64,000 bases of DNA from Glutinoglossum americanum (Eukaryota > Ascomycota > Geoglossomycetes > Geoglossales > Geoglossaceae). This document shows positions 36,301-47,596 of the stretch, one piece after another. The notes under the pieces were generated by a model. It worked only from the letters and a program-made list of their open reading frames with translations. It had not been told where the DNA came from and ran no database searches. Position 1 is the stretch's first letter, and every line of letters starts with the position of its first letter. Location of the stretch: positions 1 through 64,000 of the forward strand of contig JAGHQL010000005.1 in NCBI GenBank assembly GCA_020080175.1. The letters run 5' to 3'. The position numbers were made by a program, and so were the translations under genes.

Positions 36301-36511
36301 CTAAGACTTATTATACGTGTAAGAAACAAATCCACTCCGTCACACTGACCCCAGCTGCGCAGCACACGTGATGTCAAGACTATTCTATCGTTTTAGTTCC
36401 TGATAACCAATGCCGGAAAGGAGGCCCGAATACCATAACCAGAGCGAGAGCAACTTCCAGCGCGGAGCCGAACAACGGATAACGGGCTGACCAAACTGTA
36501 CACCCATATCG
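33366..36511. other. Long intergenic stretch, no gene supported
   Basis: About 3.1 kb. Open frames such as the plus frame at 33648-34061 show no domain, and none extends by plausible splicing into a known family. The part next to 33366 is the presumed promoter of the P-type ATPase. No clear repeats were found. Confidence 0.4.
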
Positions 36512-38428
36512 CTATACACCCGCCTCCTCTTTCCGCAGCACATGCCCAGAGTCTAATTTTTTATCTATCGAATAAGGCTCAATTAACAGACTAATGACCC
36601 CCCCTAGAAGAACCAGCCCAGCCGCAACCTCGAACAGCGAATGAAATGACCCGGCATATGCGCTCACAAACTTGAGGTGGAGCTCCGAGTTAACCGGCAT
36701 CTTCCAGAGCTCCAGGATAAATGCCGTCGCATCAGAAGCAACCCCCAAGGGAAGCCCCGCTTTCGAGAGCTGCACAGCCAACGAATTCTGGACTACCGAA
36801 CTTCCCATGGCGATTCCGACGCAGGTCCCAAGAGTTCGCATGAACATGAACATAGATACTGCAAATGGCGCGTCTTGAGTGTCACATGAAGTCTGAACAG
36901 CGATGTTCAGAGGACTGATGAGAAACCCATGGCCAAGACCTATAACTAGAAAGATCAAGATCCAGTTGAAGGCTTCGATCGTTGAGTCAAGGAAGATTAG
37001 AAGGCAAGCGCCTAGTGTCAGAACGGCGAAACCGCCCCAGACGGCCCATAGAAAGCGGCCAGTACGTGAGATCAGCACCCCGACGAGGGCGCCTGCAGGG
37101 ATTGTGGTGAATGCGATGGGGAAAATGCTGATGCCGGCCAAAAGCGAGTTGTACCCCTTGACGGATTCGAAAAAGAAGGGGATGTAGTATAGCTGGCCGT
37201 GAAGCTGATGGGTTTTCATCAGGATCAGCAACAATCGAACTCAGTGAGGGGGGTCTATGCAGCAGAGCATTCAACTCACCACCATCCCCTGAAGAAATGC
37301 ACACGCCAAGGCCGATGACGTCGACCTATCCTGAAACACCATTGGCCTAATGAATGGTTCCTTCACCCCCCACTTCTCATATACAAAAGTTGCCACAATC
37401 CCCAACGCTCCCATGAGAAGTGGAACAACAGCCTGCCAACTTCCCCAGCTATACTGCCACCCGCCCCACGTAACCGCCACCAAAAATGCTGTGATACTCG
37501 GCACGAAAATTGCGCCCCCTAGCCAATCCACCCTTCTCAACTTCTCTCTCCAAGTAGTCCTCTCCATATCAAACCGAACAGTCCACACCGTCACCACCAG
37601 GCTCGCCGCTAGAATTGGGAAGTTGATGTAGAAAAGCCATCGCCAACTCGCCTTCAACACAATAAGCCCGCCGATCAAGGGCCCAGCGATCGACCCAAAA
37701 GACCATGTTACATGGATCAAAGCCATGTATTTCGCCCTCTGCCGAAGTGGCACGATATCCGTGTATATAACCTGCACCAAAGCCATAATCCCGCCACCGC
37801 CGATACCTTGCACGCACCGTCCAATCAGCAGCTGAGTGAAGCCTTGAGATGCCACGATAATGATAGTCCCGGCCGTAAAAAGGAGGATAGACGCAAGGAG
37901 TGAGCTCCGCCTCCCAAAAATATCCGACAGAGAGGACGCGAATGGCAGGATGATCGCAGAAGCAAGAAGATACGATGTCGCAGACCAAAAGGTCACATTC
38001 GCCGACCCATGGAGCGCGTACGAAATAGCCTATTCCGCCGCACCACCGTTCCCCTCTAGTTAGCCCAATCGCCCTGTACCAACCGCTTCCCCCAAAAAAC
38101 AACTCACCGGCAACGCCGACACCAGAATCGTCGCATCCAGCGCAACAACCAGCGAAACCAGCGATAGGTTCCCTATAATCCACCATTCCTCCTTCCCAGG
38201 CTCCCAATTTGTGTAATCCTCCTCGCCACCATTGAGGTCAGGCACTCCGATCGCGCCGCGCTCATCAGTGCCGCTGCTTATCCCCAGAACCATCTCAGGT
38301 TTCTCGCTGCGGGTAGTAAAGGCATACTTGTGGGGGCCGTGATCTCCTGTGTATGTGCTATTCCGTTTCATGAGGGACGACTGGCGGCCCATTGCGTGAA
38401 TATTTGGGTGGCGGCGGGTGGTTGACAT
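36512..38428 (-). CDS. MFS drug:proton antiporter, DHA2 type (14 spans)
   Basis: Exons 38108-38428, 37280-38029 and 36512-37204, introns of 78 and 75 bp, 587 residues. A hydrophilic N-terminus of about 80 residues precedes the first span (IIGNLSLVSLVVALDATILV). Signature motifs are motif A LSDIFGRRSS, the helix-4 region GRCVQGIGGGGIMAL, motif C GSIAGPLIGG (the antiporter motif) and WRWLFYINFP, which is typical of DHA2 proteins. The C-terminal half includes LHGQLYYIPFFFESVKGYNSL split as conserved in the family. It should sit in the plasma membrane and export small molecules; the substrate cannot be read from sequence. There is no intact biosynthetic gene cluster beside it, so a general detoxification role is as likely as metabolite export. 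Confidence 0.92.
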
Positions 38429-40895
38429 TTGTCTCCACTGTCGAGGCGGAGGGAGGCAAGATGGGGGCGTGGGCGAGCACCGTGTCTATTACTACCCAGA
38501 AGTCCGACGACAAACAACCAACTATGGTACCTAGATTTATCAACCCCAGACACGTTTTCCACAATAAGCGGGATCCTGTCTTCCTGTCAAAACAAAGGAA
38601 CACCCATTTGCAAAGGTTTGACGGGTAATTTTAGATCCGGTGGCCTTGTCGTCGCCGCAGTATCTGTATTATTTCTGCGTATACTACATGTGAATGAGGC
38701 GGGCCCGAACAGACCGACAGATAGCCGGCTTTTAAACATGAAACCGCATGATAGCATGGTATAGTTCAGTTACCTAAGTGCCGAGACAACCTTTTGTTAT
38801 GGAGGGAAATGGGTGGGCGTCCCGCGCCGGCGTAGTGGAAACCTTGTCCCTCCATACGCCCGAGGCAGGGGCGTAACAAGGTGTGAGGCGACCGAGACAA
38901 CCCATATGCAGATCCGGAGTTCGTTAGGCGTTTGAGTCAAGCCTGGCCCGCGCAGGTGCGGTGCAGAGGAGGCTGGGGAAGGAAGTTCGGATGTCCGTTT
39001 CCGAAACGGGCCGTGCAAAATGGCTAGAATGGTTCACCAATAATGAACAAACAACCTGGAAATCCCCTCCGCAGATTCTTCCGCAGGCACGCGACACAAT
39101 TCCCGATCCGGTCGTCCAACTCTCCACTTTCCTTTGAAATGACCCTGTTGCGCCCCGGCGGATCGCCACAGCCAACAAGCACGAGAGAAATGCGAAAGGG
39201 TTTTCATCACCCATGTTCCCAGGCAATTTACCTGTAACGCGGGGATCGCTCATCCCTGGCATTCTACCGAATCTAACCAACCCGTCAAACCCAATGCCAA
39301 AAAAACCTCACTATTATTTCTATGCCTCGAGACCGACTTTACCCCGTTACGTCACTGCTAATTGGCTGGTCCGACTGACTATCCCGCCGGCAGACTGGCC
39401 CATTTTCCGCCAAAAGCCTAACACCACAGCTGCAGCCATTTGGAATCAAATCAGCAGCCCCACTGTCCCTAGAGCGGTCCAGTCTTTCGTCAAACGAGGA
39501 GCCCGGCTAGCCACTACGCGGCTCCACCAGTAGGCATAGAGGCAACCCCTACCATGCCCCGTATTCCGAGGCCGCGGCACGCTAGGCCACTCTGCTGAAG
39601 AAATGTTACGTCACCAAGGTTACCTTGACTAGAGGAATTAAGGAGACGGAATCGGGAGTGGTAGGCAGGCGACGGTCTACAGAGTGTTCTAGATGCACGT
39701 TGGCCCTAGAGCAGTTTACTTCCCTCATCCGGGGAAGCCAGACATGGCACGTCGGGCGTTTAACGGGTAGAGCGTCTTCAAAGCCAGAGAATGAGGGGGT
39801 GCATGGCGGGTTCGAGTTCGTCTTGGTCTATGTAATGGAATATGTTACTCCATACCCCTGCTTGGAGATCCGGTAGAATGTGGCGTGGAGCCGCCCGCCA
39901 TGCTTGCAAATACTGTAAGGGGATGAAACCATGCGGAATCGTGTCTAGCAGGTCTGACGGCAGGCCCTGAGCCAAGTCTGTATTCCAACCTCGCCCAACG
40001 CAAAGACCTTTGAGAAAGATAGCATCCGGCCAACTATAGGGACTCAATCACCGACAAACCGCGACGAAGAGCAGAATCCAACTGGAAACGGGTAGAGTCG
40101 CTTATTATGTAACACGCATCAGGCAATGCGGAGCGCATCTCGAGCGGTGCGATGTCTAATAAAAGTAGTCACGGTTATGCATCCGAACAGTCTAGAGGCC
40201 TCGGATAATATATATATATGAATGAGTGGGTAGCGAACACAGTCCTTCTCATACGGATGAGAATGACGCGGCCCGCTGAGACGAAGATGGGGTAATGAGT
40301 ACGGCGGCTTCAGGCGATGCCCAAACGCCTTTAATCACGACACCAACTGGTCCAACAAAACCAAATGAATGAATAAATAAATAAAATAAATAGTCCAACT
40401 AGATGTCACGGTGGCTTTCTCTCTTTTCCGTTGTACATGTGCCATACTATCTTAGCCAGCAAGATGCCTTAAAGCACATGACCGTACAATCTAAACATAG
40501 AGATACACCACGCGAGTACTCCCGCGCGTGGGCTCCGGCCAAAATATACTCGGGCCATCCAAGGATAGCCTCCAGCCGAGCAAAATGGGTAGAAAGCATA
40601 CGGAGCGGGGTTGTAGTTGTAAGTAAAGTATCAAAACATTGTTCCCCGCATCCTCTTCACAATAGAATACAACTTCCACGCAGCTGGAGGAAAATTAAAT
40701 AGCAGCAACGGCGTATCCTAACCATCTCCAAAAATTCTTATCCTCCAATGAGGCTTGCATGTCAGCACATTCTGTAAAACTTCTGGGCATGGGTACTTTC
40801 ATACCACAGAAGCGGTCGTAATTCTGGTAGGGTTCGCATTGTGTTCGGCCCCGCCCCAATCCATTATCCACACCCAACCGCCAAACCGACCCGCA
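38429..40895. other. Intergenic, hairpin-prone patch near 38.8 kb
   Basis: CCGAGACAACC occurs twice at about 38781 and 38899. Between them an imperfect inverted repeat (TATGGAGGG near 38799, CCCTCCATA near 38850) could fold. A minus frame at 39778-40047 looks somewhat protein-like but has no recognisable family. Otherwise nothing is supported in about 2.4 kb. Confidence 0.4.
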
Positions 40896-42566
40896 TCAGC
40901 CACGTGCTCTCCGCAGCTTCACCCTGATTCCGCTCTCAGGCGCCAAAAGCAGCCGGAGATCCTTCTTGATGTCATCCTTGGTGTGCCCAACCGGCAAGCT
41001 TATCTCCTCGAACTCCTGGAGCAGCCGGACGATCACGTAGCCCACCCTCGCGAGCGCGTATTCCTCTATAACACTCACCCTTGGCTCAGCCTTTCGAGGG
41101 AATCCCCTCTGGGAAAAACGGCCCAGAAAACGGAGCGGGAAGATCCTGTTACTCGCGCCCAAGATAAACCCTCGGCCGCCCGTTAAAAGGCAGAAGCTCT
41201 CACCGCCCCCACCCTTTCCTCCCGCGATTCTCCTCCCACCTCTCGGGCCTAAACACCGCCGCGTCCTCCCCCCAGACGTCCTCCCGCCTACGCAGCACGT
41301 ACACGCAATACGCGACGATCTGGCCGCCGCCCGCCGGCAGCACCGTGTCCCTGAGCGCGACGCGCCCGTTGAACAGGGTGACGGGGTACAGGCGCAGGGT
41401 CTCGGAGAGGAAGTTGAAGAGCGGGCGGTGGGCTTTTAGCGCAGAGGGCGTAATAGTGTAGTTTTTGTCCGGCGGGAACGCGGAGAAGATTGTAGTACAG
41501 AGGTGCGCGAAGTGTGCGGGGTGCAGGGAGAGGAGGAACGCGGTCGTGTCGCGGCCGGCGAAGAAGACTTGGAGGAGCTCGTCGCGGAGGAGCCGTTGGT
41601 TTTGGTGGTCTTTCGCCAGGGCGCCGAGGACGAACTTCTTTTGTTGTTGTTCCTCGGCGGCGCCATGGTGGCCGTTCGGCGTCCAGTCCGCCGCAACCCC
41701 GTTGGCGACGCCGCTCCCCTCTGGGCTCCTCCGCTTCTTCTTCAACCGCCGCTCCAACGCCCTCTCGACGTGCCGCTCCACGAGCGCCTTGTCCAGCCTC
41801 CTCCGCTTGTCCGTGTAGGGGAGCGCGGTGAGTGGCCACGTGAATTCCGGGAGCCGGAAACGGAAGCCGACCCAATGTCGAAGGTTTGGGAGAACGTCAT
41901 CTTGTCCGACGGTGTGCAGCCCCCATTGAGCTCCTCGAGCTGGACCCCGTGCTCTCGCCGAACGGGAACTCCGTCGTGGAGTCCGTCGTGAACCGCGAAA
42001 ACAACTCCATCATGTCCACCTCCGCCGTCCACCCCTCCGTGTTCTTCCCCAAGACCCTCAGCGAACTAGCCACGTGTTTCTCAACCCCTTCCAACCCGCC
42101 CCCTTTCCTCTTCCCGAAAAATGGCCTCAACGCCCTCTCGACCGCCCCCACTCCTCCCCATCCCAAGTAAAATTCCCATGCCCAACCACCGGCGCCAGAT
42201 TCCGCTTCCTCCTCCCCCCAACCCCATAATCCTTAAACCGCGTACTCAGCACCGTCCGCAAAATCGCCGGATCAACCGTGTGGATGACCTCGCCCGCCAC
42301 CCCATCCTGCTTATGCGTAGGCCCATACTCGCGGTAACGCGCATGAAACAGATCCTCGAGAATATCCCCCTTGAAGTCCAGCGCGCGCAGCACCCGATCG
42401 ATGCCGTGGAGGTATTTATTTTTCTCGCGGGGGGCTCGGCGCAGCGGTGCGAGGCGGCGAAGGCGCGGAAGCGGGCGGCTCAGAGGGACGAATCGAAGAT
42501 GCTGCGGAGGACGTAGATCGCCAGGCACAAGCAGAAGGCCTGGAGCAGTACGGGAAGGAGTGTCAT
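40896..42566 (-). pseudogene. Dead cytochrome P450, CYP52-like
   Basis: A membrane anchor starts at ATG 42566 (MTLLPVLLQAFCLCLAIYVL). Then follow HGIDRVLRALDFKGDI, IHTVDPAILRTVLSTRFKDY, GNFTWDGEEW, GWTAEVDMMELFSRFTTDS, FRFRLPEFTWPLTALPYTDK, the I-helix FFAGRDTTA, the ExxR helix LSETLRLYPV and FRPERW, in the order of CYP52-type alkane/fatty-acid hydroxylases. The pieces lie in different frames, with breaks near 42440, 42140 and 41900-41840, and a stop just before the heme loop. That loop reads LLPFNGRPRVYLGR: the invariant heme-ligand Cys of PFNGGPRICLG is Tyr (codon 41164-41166). A C-terminal helix (ALARVGYVIVRLLQEFEEI) follows after an interruption. The protein could not bind heme normally even if translated. 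TGT to TAT is a G-to-A change, compatible with but not proof of repeat-induced point mutation. Confidence 0.87.
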
Positions 42567-45324
42567 TGGTTGGGCGGGACGCTAGTACGCTGCACGGCCA
42601 AGCTTTTTGCTCAACAGGCACCCCCATTAGCTAACGCAAACAAGGGAAAAAAACCCCCCCCAAAGCCAAGACCAGCAAACAAACAAACGCCCAGCAAACC
42701 CACAGTTATTTTTCCAACTAACCCTCAAACCCACAATCGCGGTTCGCGAGCCCCCCCCTACCCCGTCTCCTGACTGCAACTTTTCCGACGCGAGCTCTGG
42801 GCGATCCGCTCACCCGCTCGCTCCTCCACGCGCGCGCCGTGTCCTCCTCCCCCGGCAGGAGACAACCACCGGGACGAGAAAGCGCAAACGGAAATCGAAA
42901 ATATGTGTGCCGGATCTGCGTGCGTGTGGTGGGTTAGGGGTGGCTACGCGCTCGGTGTGGTCTACGCCGCCGTCTGGTGTCGGGTGGGTGCGGTGGAGGC
43001 GTACGTTGGCGAAGTCCGGGGGGGGTTCGCGGCGTGGTTGGTTTTGGGCTTCGCTGGCTGTTCCGTTGTGCTGGGCTGGTGCGACGCGGTCTGTTCGGGG
43101 ATATCGGGAGTCCACTGGCGACGGCTTATCTGGTGGGGTTTGTGCGAAGCTGCGAGCTGGGCGAAGCTCACAGGAGGGCAGGTTGGCGATCGTGGTTCGG
43201 GGTGGTTGTTGCGTTTGTGAGCGTGGGCCGGTGAATTGTGGGTTTGGCGGGAGATGTAGAGATAGTAGGGTATGAAAGAAAGGGGGTTTACGGCGGGGTT
43301 CGGTGAGATGAGGGATAATTGCTCGTGTCGGTTGGAAGGGCGAGAGTGTATCGCAGATGTCCAGGGGCTGGTGTAACTATGCATCATGTACGATTTTTGC
43401 CCCCGTTGCCTAGAAGCCGATTGAGACTATGCTCCAGTTTTCGTGCTGGCCTCTAGCCTCTGCTTGGCCATGGCGTTGTCGTGATAGCTCTTCTCTCATT
43501 ACGCGATAGATAGCTACCGCAGCCATCGTTTGATATATGGGCTACTGCTCTTCAAGCACGTCAATTAATTAAGGGTCAATCATCTGAGTAGACTTCCACA
43601 ACATTCTCTCTTGTCTACCTGGATACCACAATTTCAATTCAGCCCGAATCCCTGTGCTTTTAATAATCCTCCCAATATCTTCCCGGGCATGTCTACCTAA
43701 GGCGGGCAGTATTGCTACTTGGCAAAACGTTCGTCCCGGGGGCCCAAAATAGTAATACCACAGGTGCTAAAACGGAGACTGCGCGCTTAAGTTTAGCCTG
43801 CCCTGATGAACTCAAGATATGGAAACGCCTAACCTTCCCTAAGTCCCACATAAAGTTCCACCTACTCCTTTACAAGCGAAATATGTAACACCCCCTTTAA
43901 GCTACTGCTCTAGCGACCTAGGCTATACTGTTGAAACTCCTTTTCTACATACGACTGTGGCCACGTCGAAATGTAACGGAGAGCACTGGGAGCCTAACCG
44001 GAACTTCGGGGTGCGTGAACTAGGCGCGGGGCCATATCGCTAATATGGATGTTCATTTGCTTATACCGGCGTAAGTTTGAAAGTTTTGGTGGGCTACGAT
44101 CCCAGATCAACTTAGAGCCTGTGACATTACCCTGTGGCACAAATTTCTCGCCCCGTGGCGATACCAGTTGCCCTCTCTGAGGATTCGAAAGAGGGGTAGG
44201 CGAGACGGATGGTGGTGTTTGTGTAGCTACTCCTATATAAATCAATATATATACGCTTGGTCACGCGAGGGTTACTCCCATGTCTCTCTGAGATGATAAT
44301 ATGGCTGGGAAACGTAATATCGGAGGAACGCTTCTGCCAGCTTCCGCTAAACGCGTGATCGCGAGCGACGCCGCTGCTCCGGCGGGAGTCCTAATCGATA
44401 CCCCCCAGCTGCTAATGGCGCATCTACTCAAACCGACGAAGTCGGTTCCTGGCAGGCGTCGCGGTTGAGCTTGCTCCGCTGGGAGACGGTAGGAGGTGTC
44501 TGGCCAGTGGGGTTGGGGTGGTTGGTTGAGGGGTTTTCTATTTACTCCATACGTGATAAACGTGGTCATCACCAGGCTAACCACGGAAAATTCCCTAACG
44601 GTTCAGAACCACCCCCGTCTCATAAGATTTGTACCAGGTGGCTTTACGTGGATGTAAGCGGATGAACGAGGGGTTCTTATTGCTCGGAAGGGGTTCTGGA
44701 TACTCTGGAATATTAGGAGGGTAGTGCGGTCAGGATCTGGCCAGGAAGCGAGTGTAAAAGTTGTGGCCCTCGCCCGGCTGAGTGGCGTTGCTACTTCGGC
44801 GAGACCGACGGAGTTGCCGATAGGAGGCCTCCAATAGAGGCCTCCACCACGGCAAGGCCATGGATCGGCCAGTTTCTTAAGGGACGAGAATTCATGTAAC
44901 CGGCTAGAATCATCAGTCGCATCTCATATTCCAACAGCGAGCACGGGCGAGCCCCACCACCCACGACGCTGGAATGGAGCAGGAAGCACTAGCAGAACTT
45001 AGGAATAGTAGAATTGATGATTATATTATGGCCATTCCTTACCACAAGAAGAATAATTAAAAAAGCGGCTTAGGGTGACGGGTGATATTCCACCCGAACT
45101 TTTCATTGCATTATATGTTTGTCCTCCGGGAGCTCAGAACAAGACACCCCCACATTAGGATTATCTCTGCTATAAACTAGGGCCTCAACTAGCAGTAAGG
45201 GTGTTGAGTATATCCCCCACCAACCTGAGCTGTGCGCTTCGCCGGTCTCGCCAGTCACCCTCTTATCCGACGACTAAAGCCTGGATAGCCCTATCACCAT
45301 ACTTAACCCATTCCCACCAGCTTC
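42567..45324. other. Intergenic, GC-rich then AT-rich, no gene supported
   Basis: The GC-rich part (42.8-43.3 kb) is open in several frames on both strands, which is expected from composition, and no frame carries a domain. From 43.4 to 45.3 kb nothing is recognisable. A short palindrome-like GGAGGCCTCCAATAGAGGCC-TCC occurs at about 44823-44848. Confidence 0.4.
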
Positions 45325-46518
45325 TCACCCTCTCACCCCAAACCCCTTTAACATCTCTACCATCTTCTCCCCACCCCCTTTACTAAAACTCATCCCCATA
45401 TTCTTCCATGAATGTTGCGCGTTCTCCTCCCCCCTCTCGAGCATCCTAGTTTCATACCCTTTGATCGCGTCCGCCAACCCACTACGTCGAGCCCCGCTCT
45501 TCTTCCACGCAACGATCGCATTTGCTAGATCAAGCGCATCATGCATGGCAACATTAACGCCTACACCGGCAAAGACAGTCATGAGGTGCGCGGCATCACC
45601 AAGAAGTGTAACGCCCGGATGCGAGGGCCATGTTATGCCAATAGGTAACACATAGAGAGCGCGCAGGATAAGTTCATCACGACTCTCCAAAATAACCCTC
45701 TTCAGATCCTCCGCACAATCCCCAAAATACCTCTCCACCAACTCCCTCCTCGCCGTCTCCGGCTTCGTCCAATCGATCCCACAGTCCTGCGCCCAGCCCT
45801 CTCCCTGGCGCACGCAGGCATATGAACGTATACTCCCGTTACCGTTGCGTTGAGAAAATAGCGCCCTCCCCTCATCAAACATGAAGCAGCTGCCCGCACC
45901 CACGTACTCTGAGAGCCAGGGGTAGCGGGTTTCGACATCTAGGGCCCAGAGCTCGATCGCCGAGATGCCGCAGTAGTATGGTTTCTCGTCCGTGAGGAGT
46001 GGGCGGACCTTCGACCACGCGCCATCTGCGCCCACGACGATGTCAAAACTTTTTTCGACGCAGTTGTCGGCGAAGTAGAGGTCGTGTGTATTGTCCGCTC
46101 CTGGCTCGATGCGCTGGAGCTTTTTGTTCCAGCAGATGCTATCCGGATTGAGAGAGTTAAGGAGTATGTCCCGTAAGACCACGCGATCGATTTCCGGACG
46201 ATCTGCGGATTCGGCCGGCCTATCAGGCCCGCCATGGCTGTTTTCATTCCACAAAACTTCCCCCTCGGGCGAGACAATTTTGAGAGCCTCGCCTTCCGGT
46301 CTCGCCTTGTCCCTAAATTCCTCTATCAGTCCTGCTTCGCGGAGAGCAAGTTGCCCGGAATTTTGGTGCAGATCTAACGTCCCGCCTTGGTTTCGTGCGT
46401 CGGGCCCACTTTCGAGTTCGTAGATAGTATAGGGGATCTGATTGCGTTGGAGGAGAGTGGCGAGCGTTAGACCGCCGGGACCTGCGCCTATAATGGCGAT
46501 TTTAGGGGTGAAAGACAT
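45325..46518 (-). CDS. TetX-like FAD-dependent monooxygenase
   Basis: A single-exon gene of 397 residues, the normal length for class A flavin monooxygenases. The FAD-binding fold starts at residue 7 (IAIIGAGPGGLTLATLL), followed by GGTLDLHQNSGQLALREAGL and RPEIDRVVLRDILLNSL, then the DG motif VVGADGAWSKVR and the GD motif VTLLGDAAHLM..FAGVGVNVAMHDALDLA. The combination GGTLDLH...SGQ..A..AGL, RPEIDR..LR.ILLNSL, and a SKVRPLLTDE segment matches bacterial TetX, which hydroxylates and inactivates tetracyclines, more closely than phenol or salicylate hydroxylases. The expected reaction is NAD(P)H- and O2-dependent hydroxylation of a small aromatic or polyketide-like compound, probably cytosolic; the substrate is unknown. 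Unlike its neighbours it has no intron. It is adjacent to no obvious partner gene. Confidence 0.93.
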   Translation of the reverse strand: MSFTPKIAIIGAGPGGLTLATLLQRNQIPYTIYELESGPDARNQGGTLDLHQNSGQLALREAGLIEEFRDKARPEGEALKIVSPEGEVLWNENSHGGPDRPAESADRPEIDRVVLRDILLNSLNPDSICWNKKLQRIEPGADNTHDLYFADNCVEKSFDIVVGADGAWSKVRPLLTDEKPYYCGISAIELWALDVETRYPWLSEYVGAGSCFMFDEGRALFSQRNGNGSIRSYACVRQGEGWAQDCGIDWTKPETARRELVERYFGDCAEDLKRVILESRDELILRALYVLPIGITWPSHPGVTLLGDAAHLMTVFAGVGVNVAMHDALDLANAIVAWKKSGARRSGLADAIKGYETRMLERGEENAQHSWKNMGMSFSKGGGEKMVEMLKGFGVRG

Positions 46519-47273
46519 CGAGCGAGCTTGAAAAGCGATTGTATGTTAGATGTGAAGGGGGATGCAGGAAGACTAGAAGGGACCACAGGTGGAATTCTGA
46601 CTCAAAGCCATCTCACTTAAAGGTACGTGGTTTATGTAGTGGAGTCAGCGGGGGCTGTCTCGGCCATCGGGGGTTATCGGTCATCGGCGAATGTAAACTC
46701 CGACACAGGCACTAACCCAGCTCGGGTAACACGAAAAAGCTCCGATAACATCAGTCAGTTACCAAACCCATCACAAATTTGCCGGAGACTTAGACTACCA
46801 CCCGACCAGCAATATATTTTATACTCAATTCTTTTCCTTCAGCCGTAAAATTCTATGTAGAGTTAGCCTAGTATATAAATAACTTATTTATATAATATTG
46901 AAATAATATACAAAGTATCGGTAGAGTCGTAAAGTGACTCCCAATATAACTACCATTTTTGCTTTTCTAATTTTATTATATCAAGCTAGACTCACAACTC
47001 AAAAAGTTAACTCAAAGCCATTATAAAAAGATTAAGTTGATTCTACTAATATATTCATGGTCTAACCCTATTCACACCGATTCCCATACCAACTCAAGTT
47101 CTCCCAAAAGGAGCCGCACAGTTTAAAATTCCATAAAACGGTAGTTCTAGTTATACACACTAGGGAGTAAATTAGGAATCCTAGCTCCTCTCCCACGACT
47201 AATTGTAGGAACTAGTAGGAAAACCTCTCAAAAAGGGAAGAAACCTCCTCCGAGCCGTCCGGCTGGCGTTGCA
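46519..47273. other. AT-rich intergenic block
   Basis: From about 46820 to 47060 the sequence is strongly AT-rich with TATATAA-like runs. The part nearest 46518 is the presumed promoter of the monooxygenase. No gene is seen. Confidence 0.5.
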
Positions 47274-47596
47274 TCAGCCTTTACCCGGGTTAGACGCGGA
47301 TGTACCTGAACCAAGATCGGAGTCACGACTGTTTCTCTCGCCTTTCTCTCCACCATCCCTCTCATGTCTCTCGTTCTTCTTGCGCCTCTCGTCCCGTTGT
47401 CTCTCGCTCCTGCAGGCGACACACTCGCGGTGAGGTGGGTGGTAATGGCCCCTGTGAAAGGGGCATTGAAGCATATGTCCACGCTTAACGCAGCGTGTTG
47501 TAAAAGACTTGAAGCATCCGCTGCTGGTCTCGAGTTAGTAGTTGTCTGGACGAACGGCTGCCTGATGGTCGGGCCTAGATGTACGTACCAGTGCAT
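47274..47596 (-). CDS. Possible 85-residue Cys/His-rich protein
   Basis: An 8-nt first exon (47589-47596, ATGCACTG) joins over a 65-bp intron (47524-47588: GTACGT, a perfect CTACTAAC branch site, CCAG) to an exon at 47274-47523. The product begins MHCSGCFKSFTTRCVKRGH and continues with C-P-x-H, a His cluster and C-V-A-C, that is CxxC-x7-C-x4-H-x3-C-x2-H...CxxC, which looks like a small zinc-binding domain. A highly charged Arg/Glu/Lys tail and a Gly/Ser end follow. Similar short fungal proteins exist in my recollection, but I cannot name a family. The excellent intron signals support it; the tiny first exon and lack of context weaken it. Confidence 0.4.

Noticed and set aside
41288-42032. Several overlapping open frames on both strands near the P450
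   Set aside because: They follow from high GC content. Only the pieces matching P450 blocks in order are meaningful.
42810-43387. Possible small Trp/Gly-rich membrane protein on the plus strand
   Set aside because: The opposite strand is equally open, there is no clear start context, and I recognise no family. The composition alone explains the open frame.
36512-46518. Transporter, P450 and monooxygenase as a secondary-metabolite gene cluster
   Set aside because: The genes are 2.5-2.8 kb apart, the P450 is dead, and there is no core synthase or pathway regulator in the interval.
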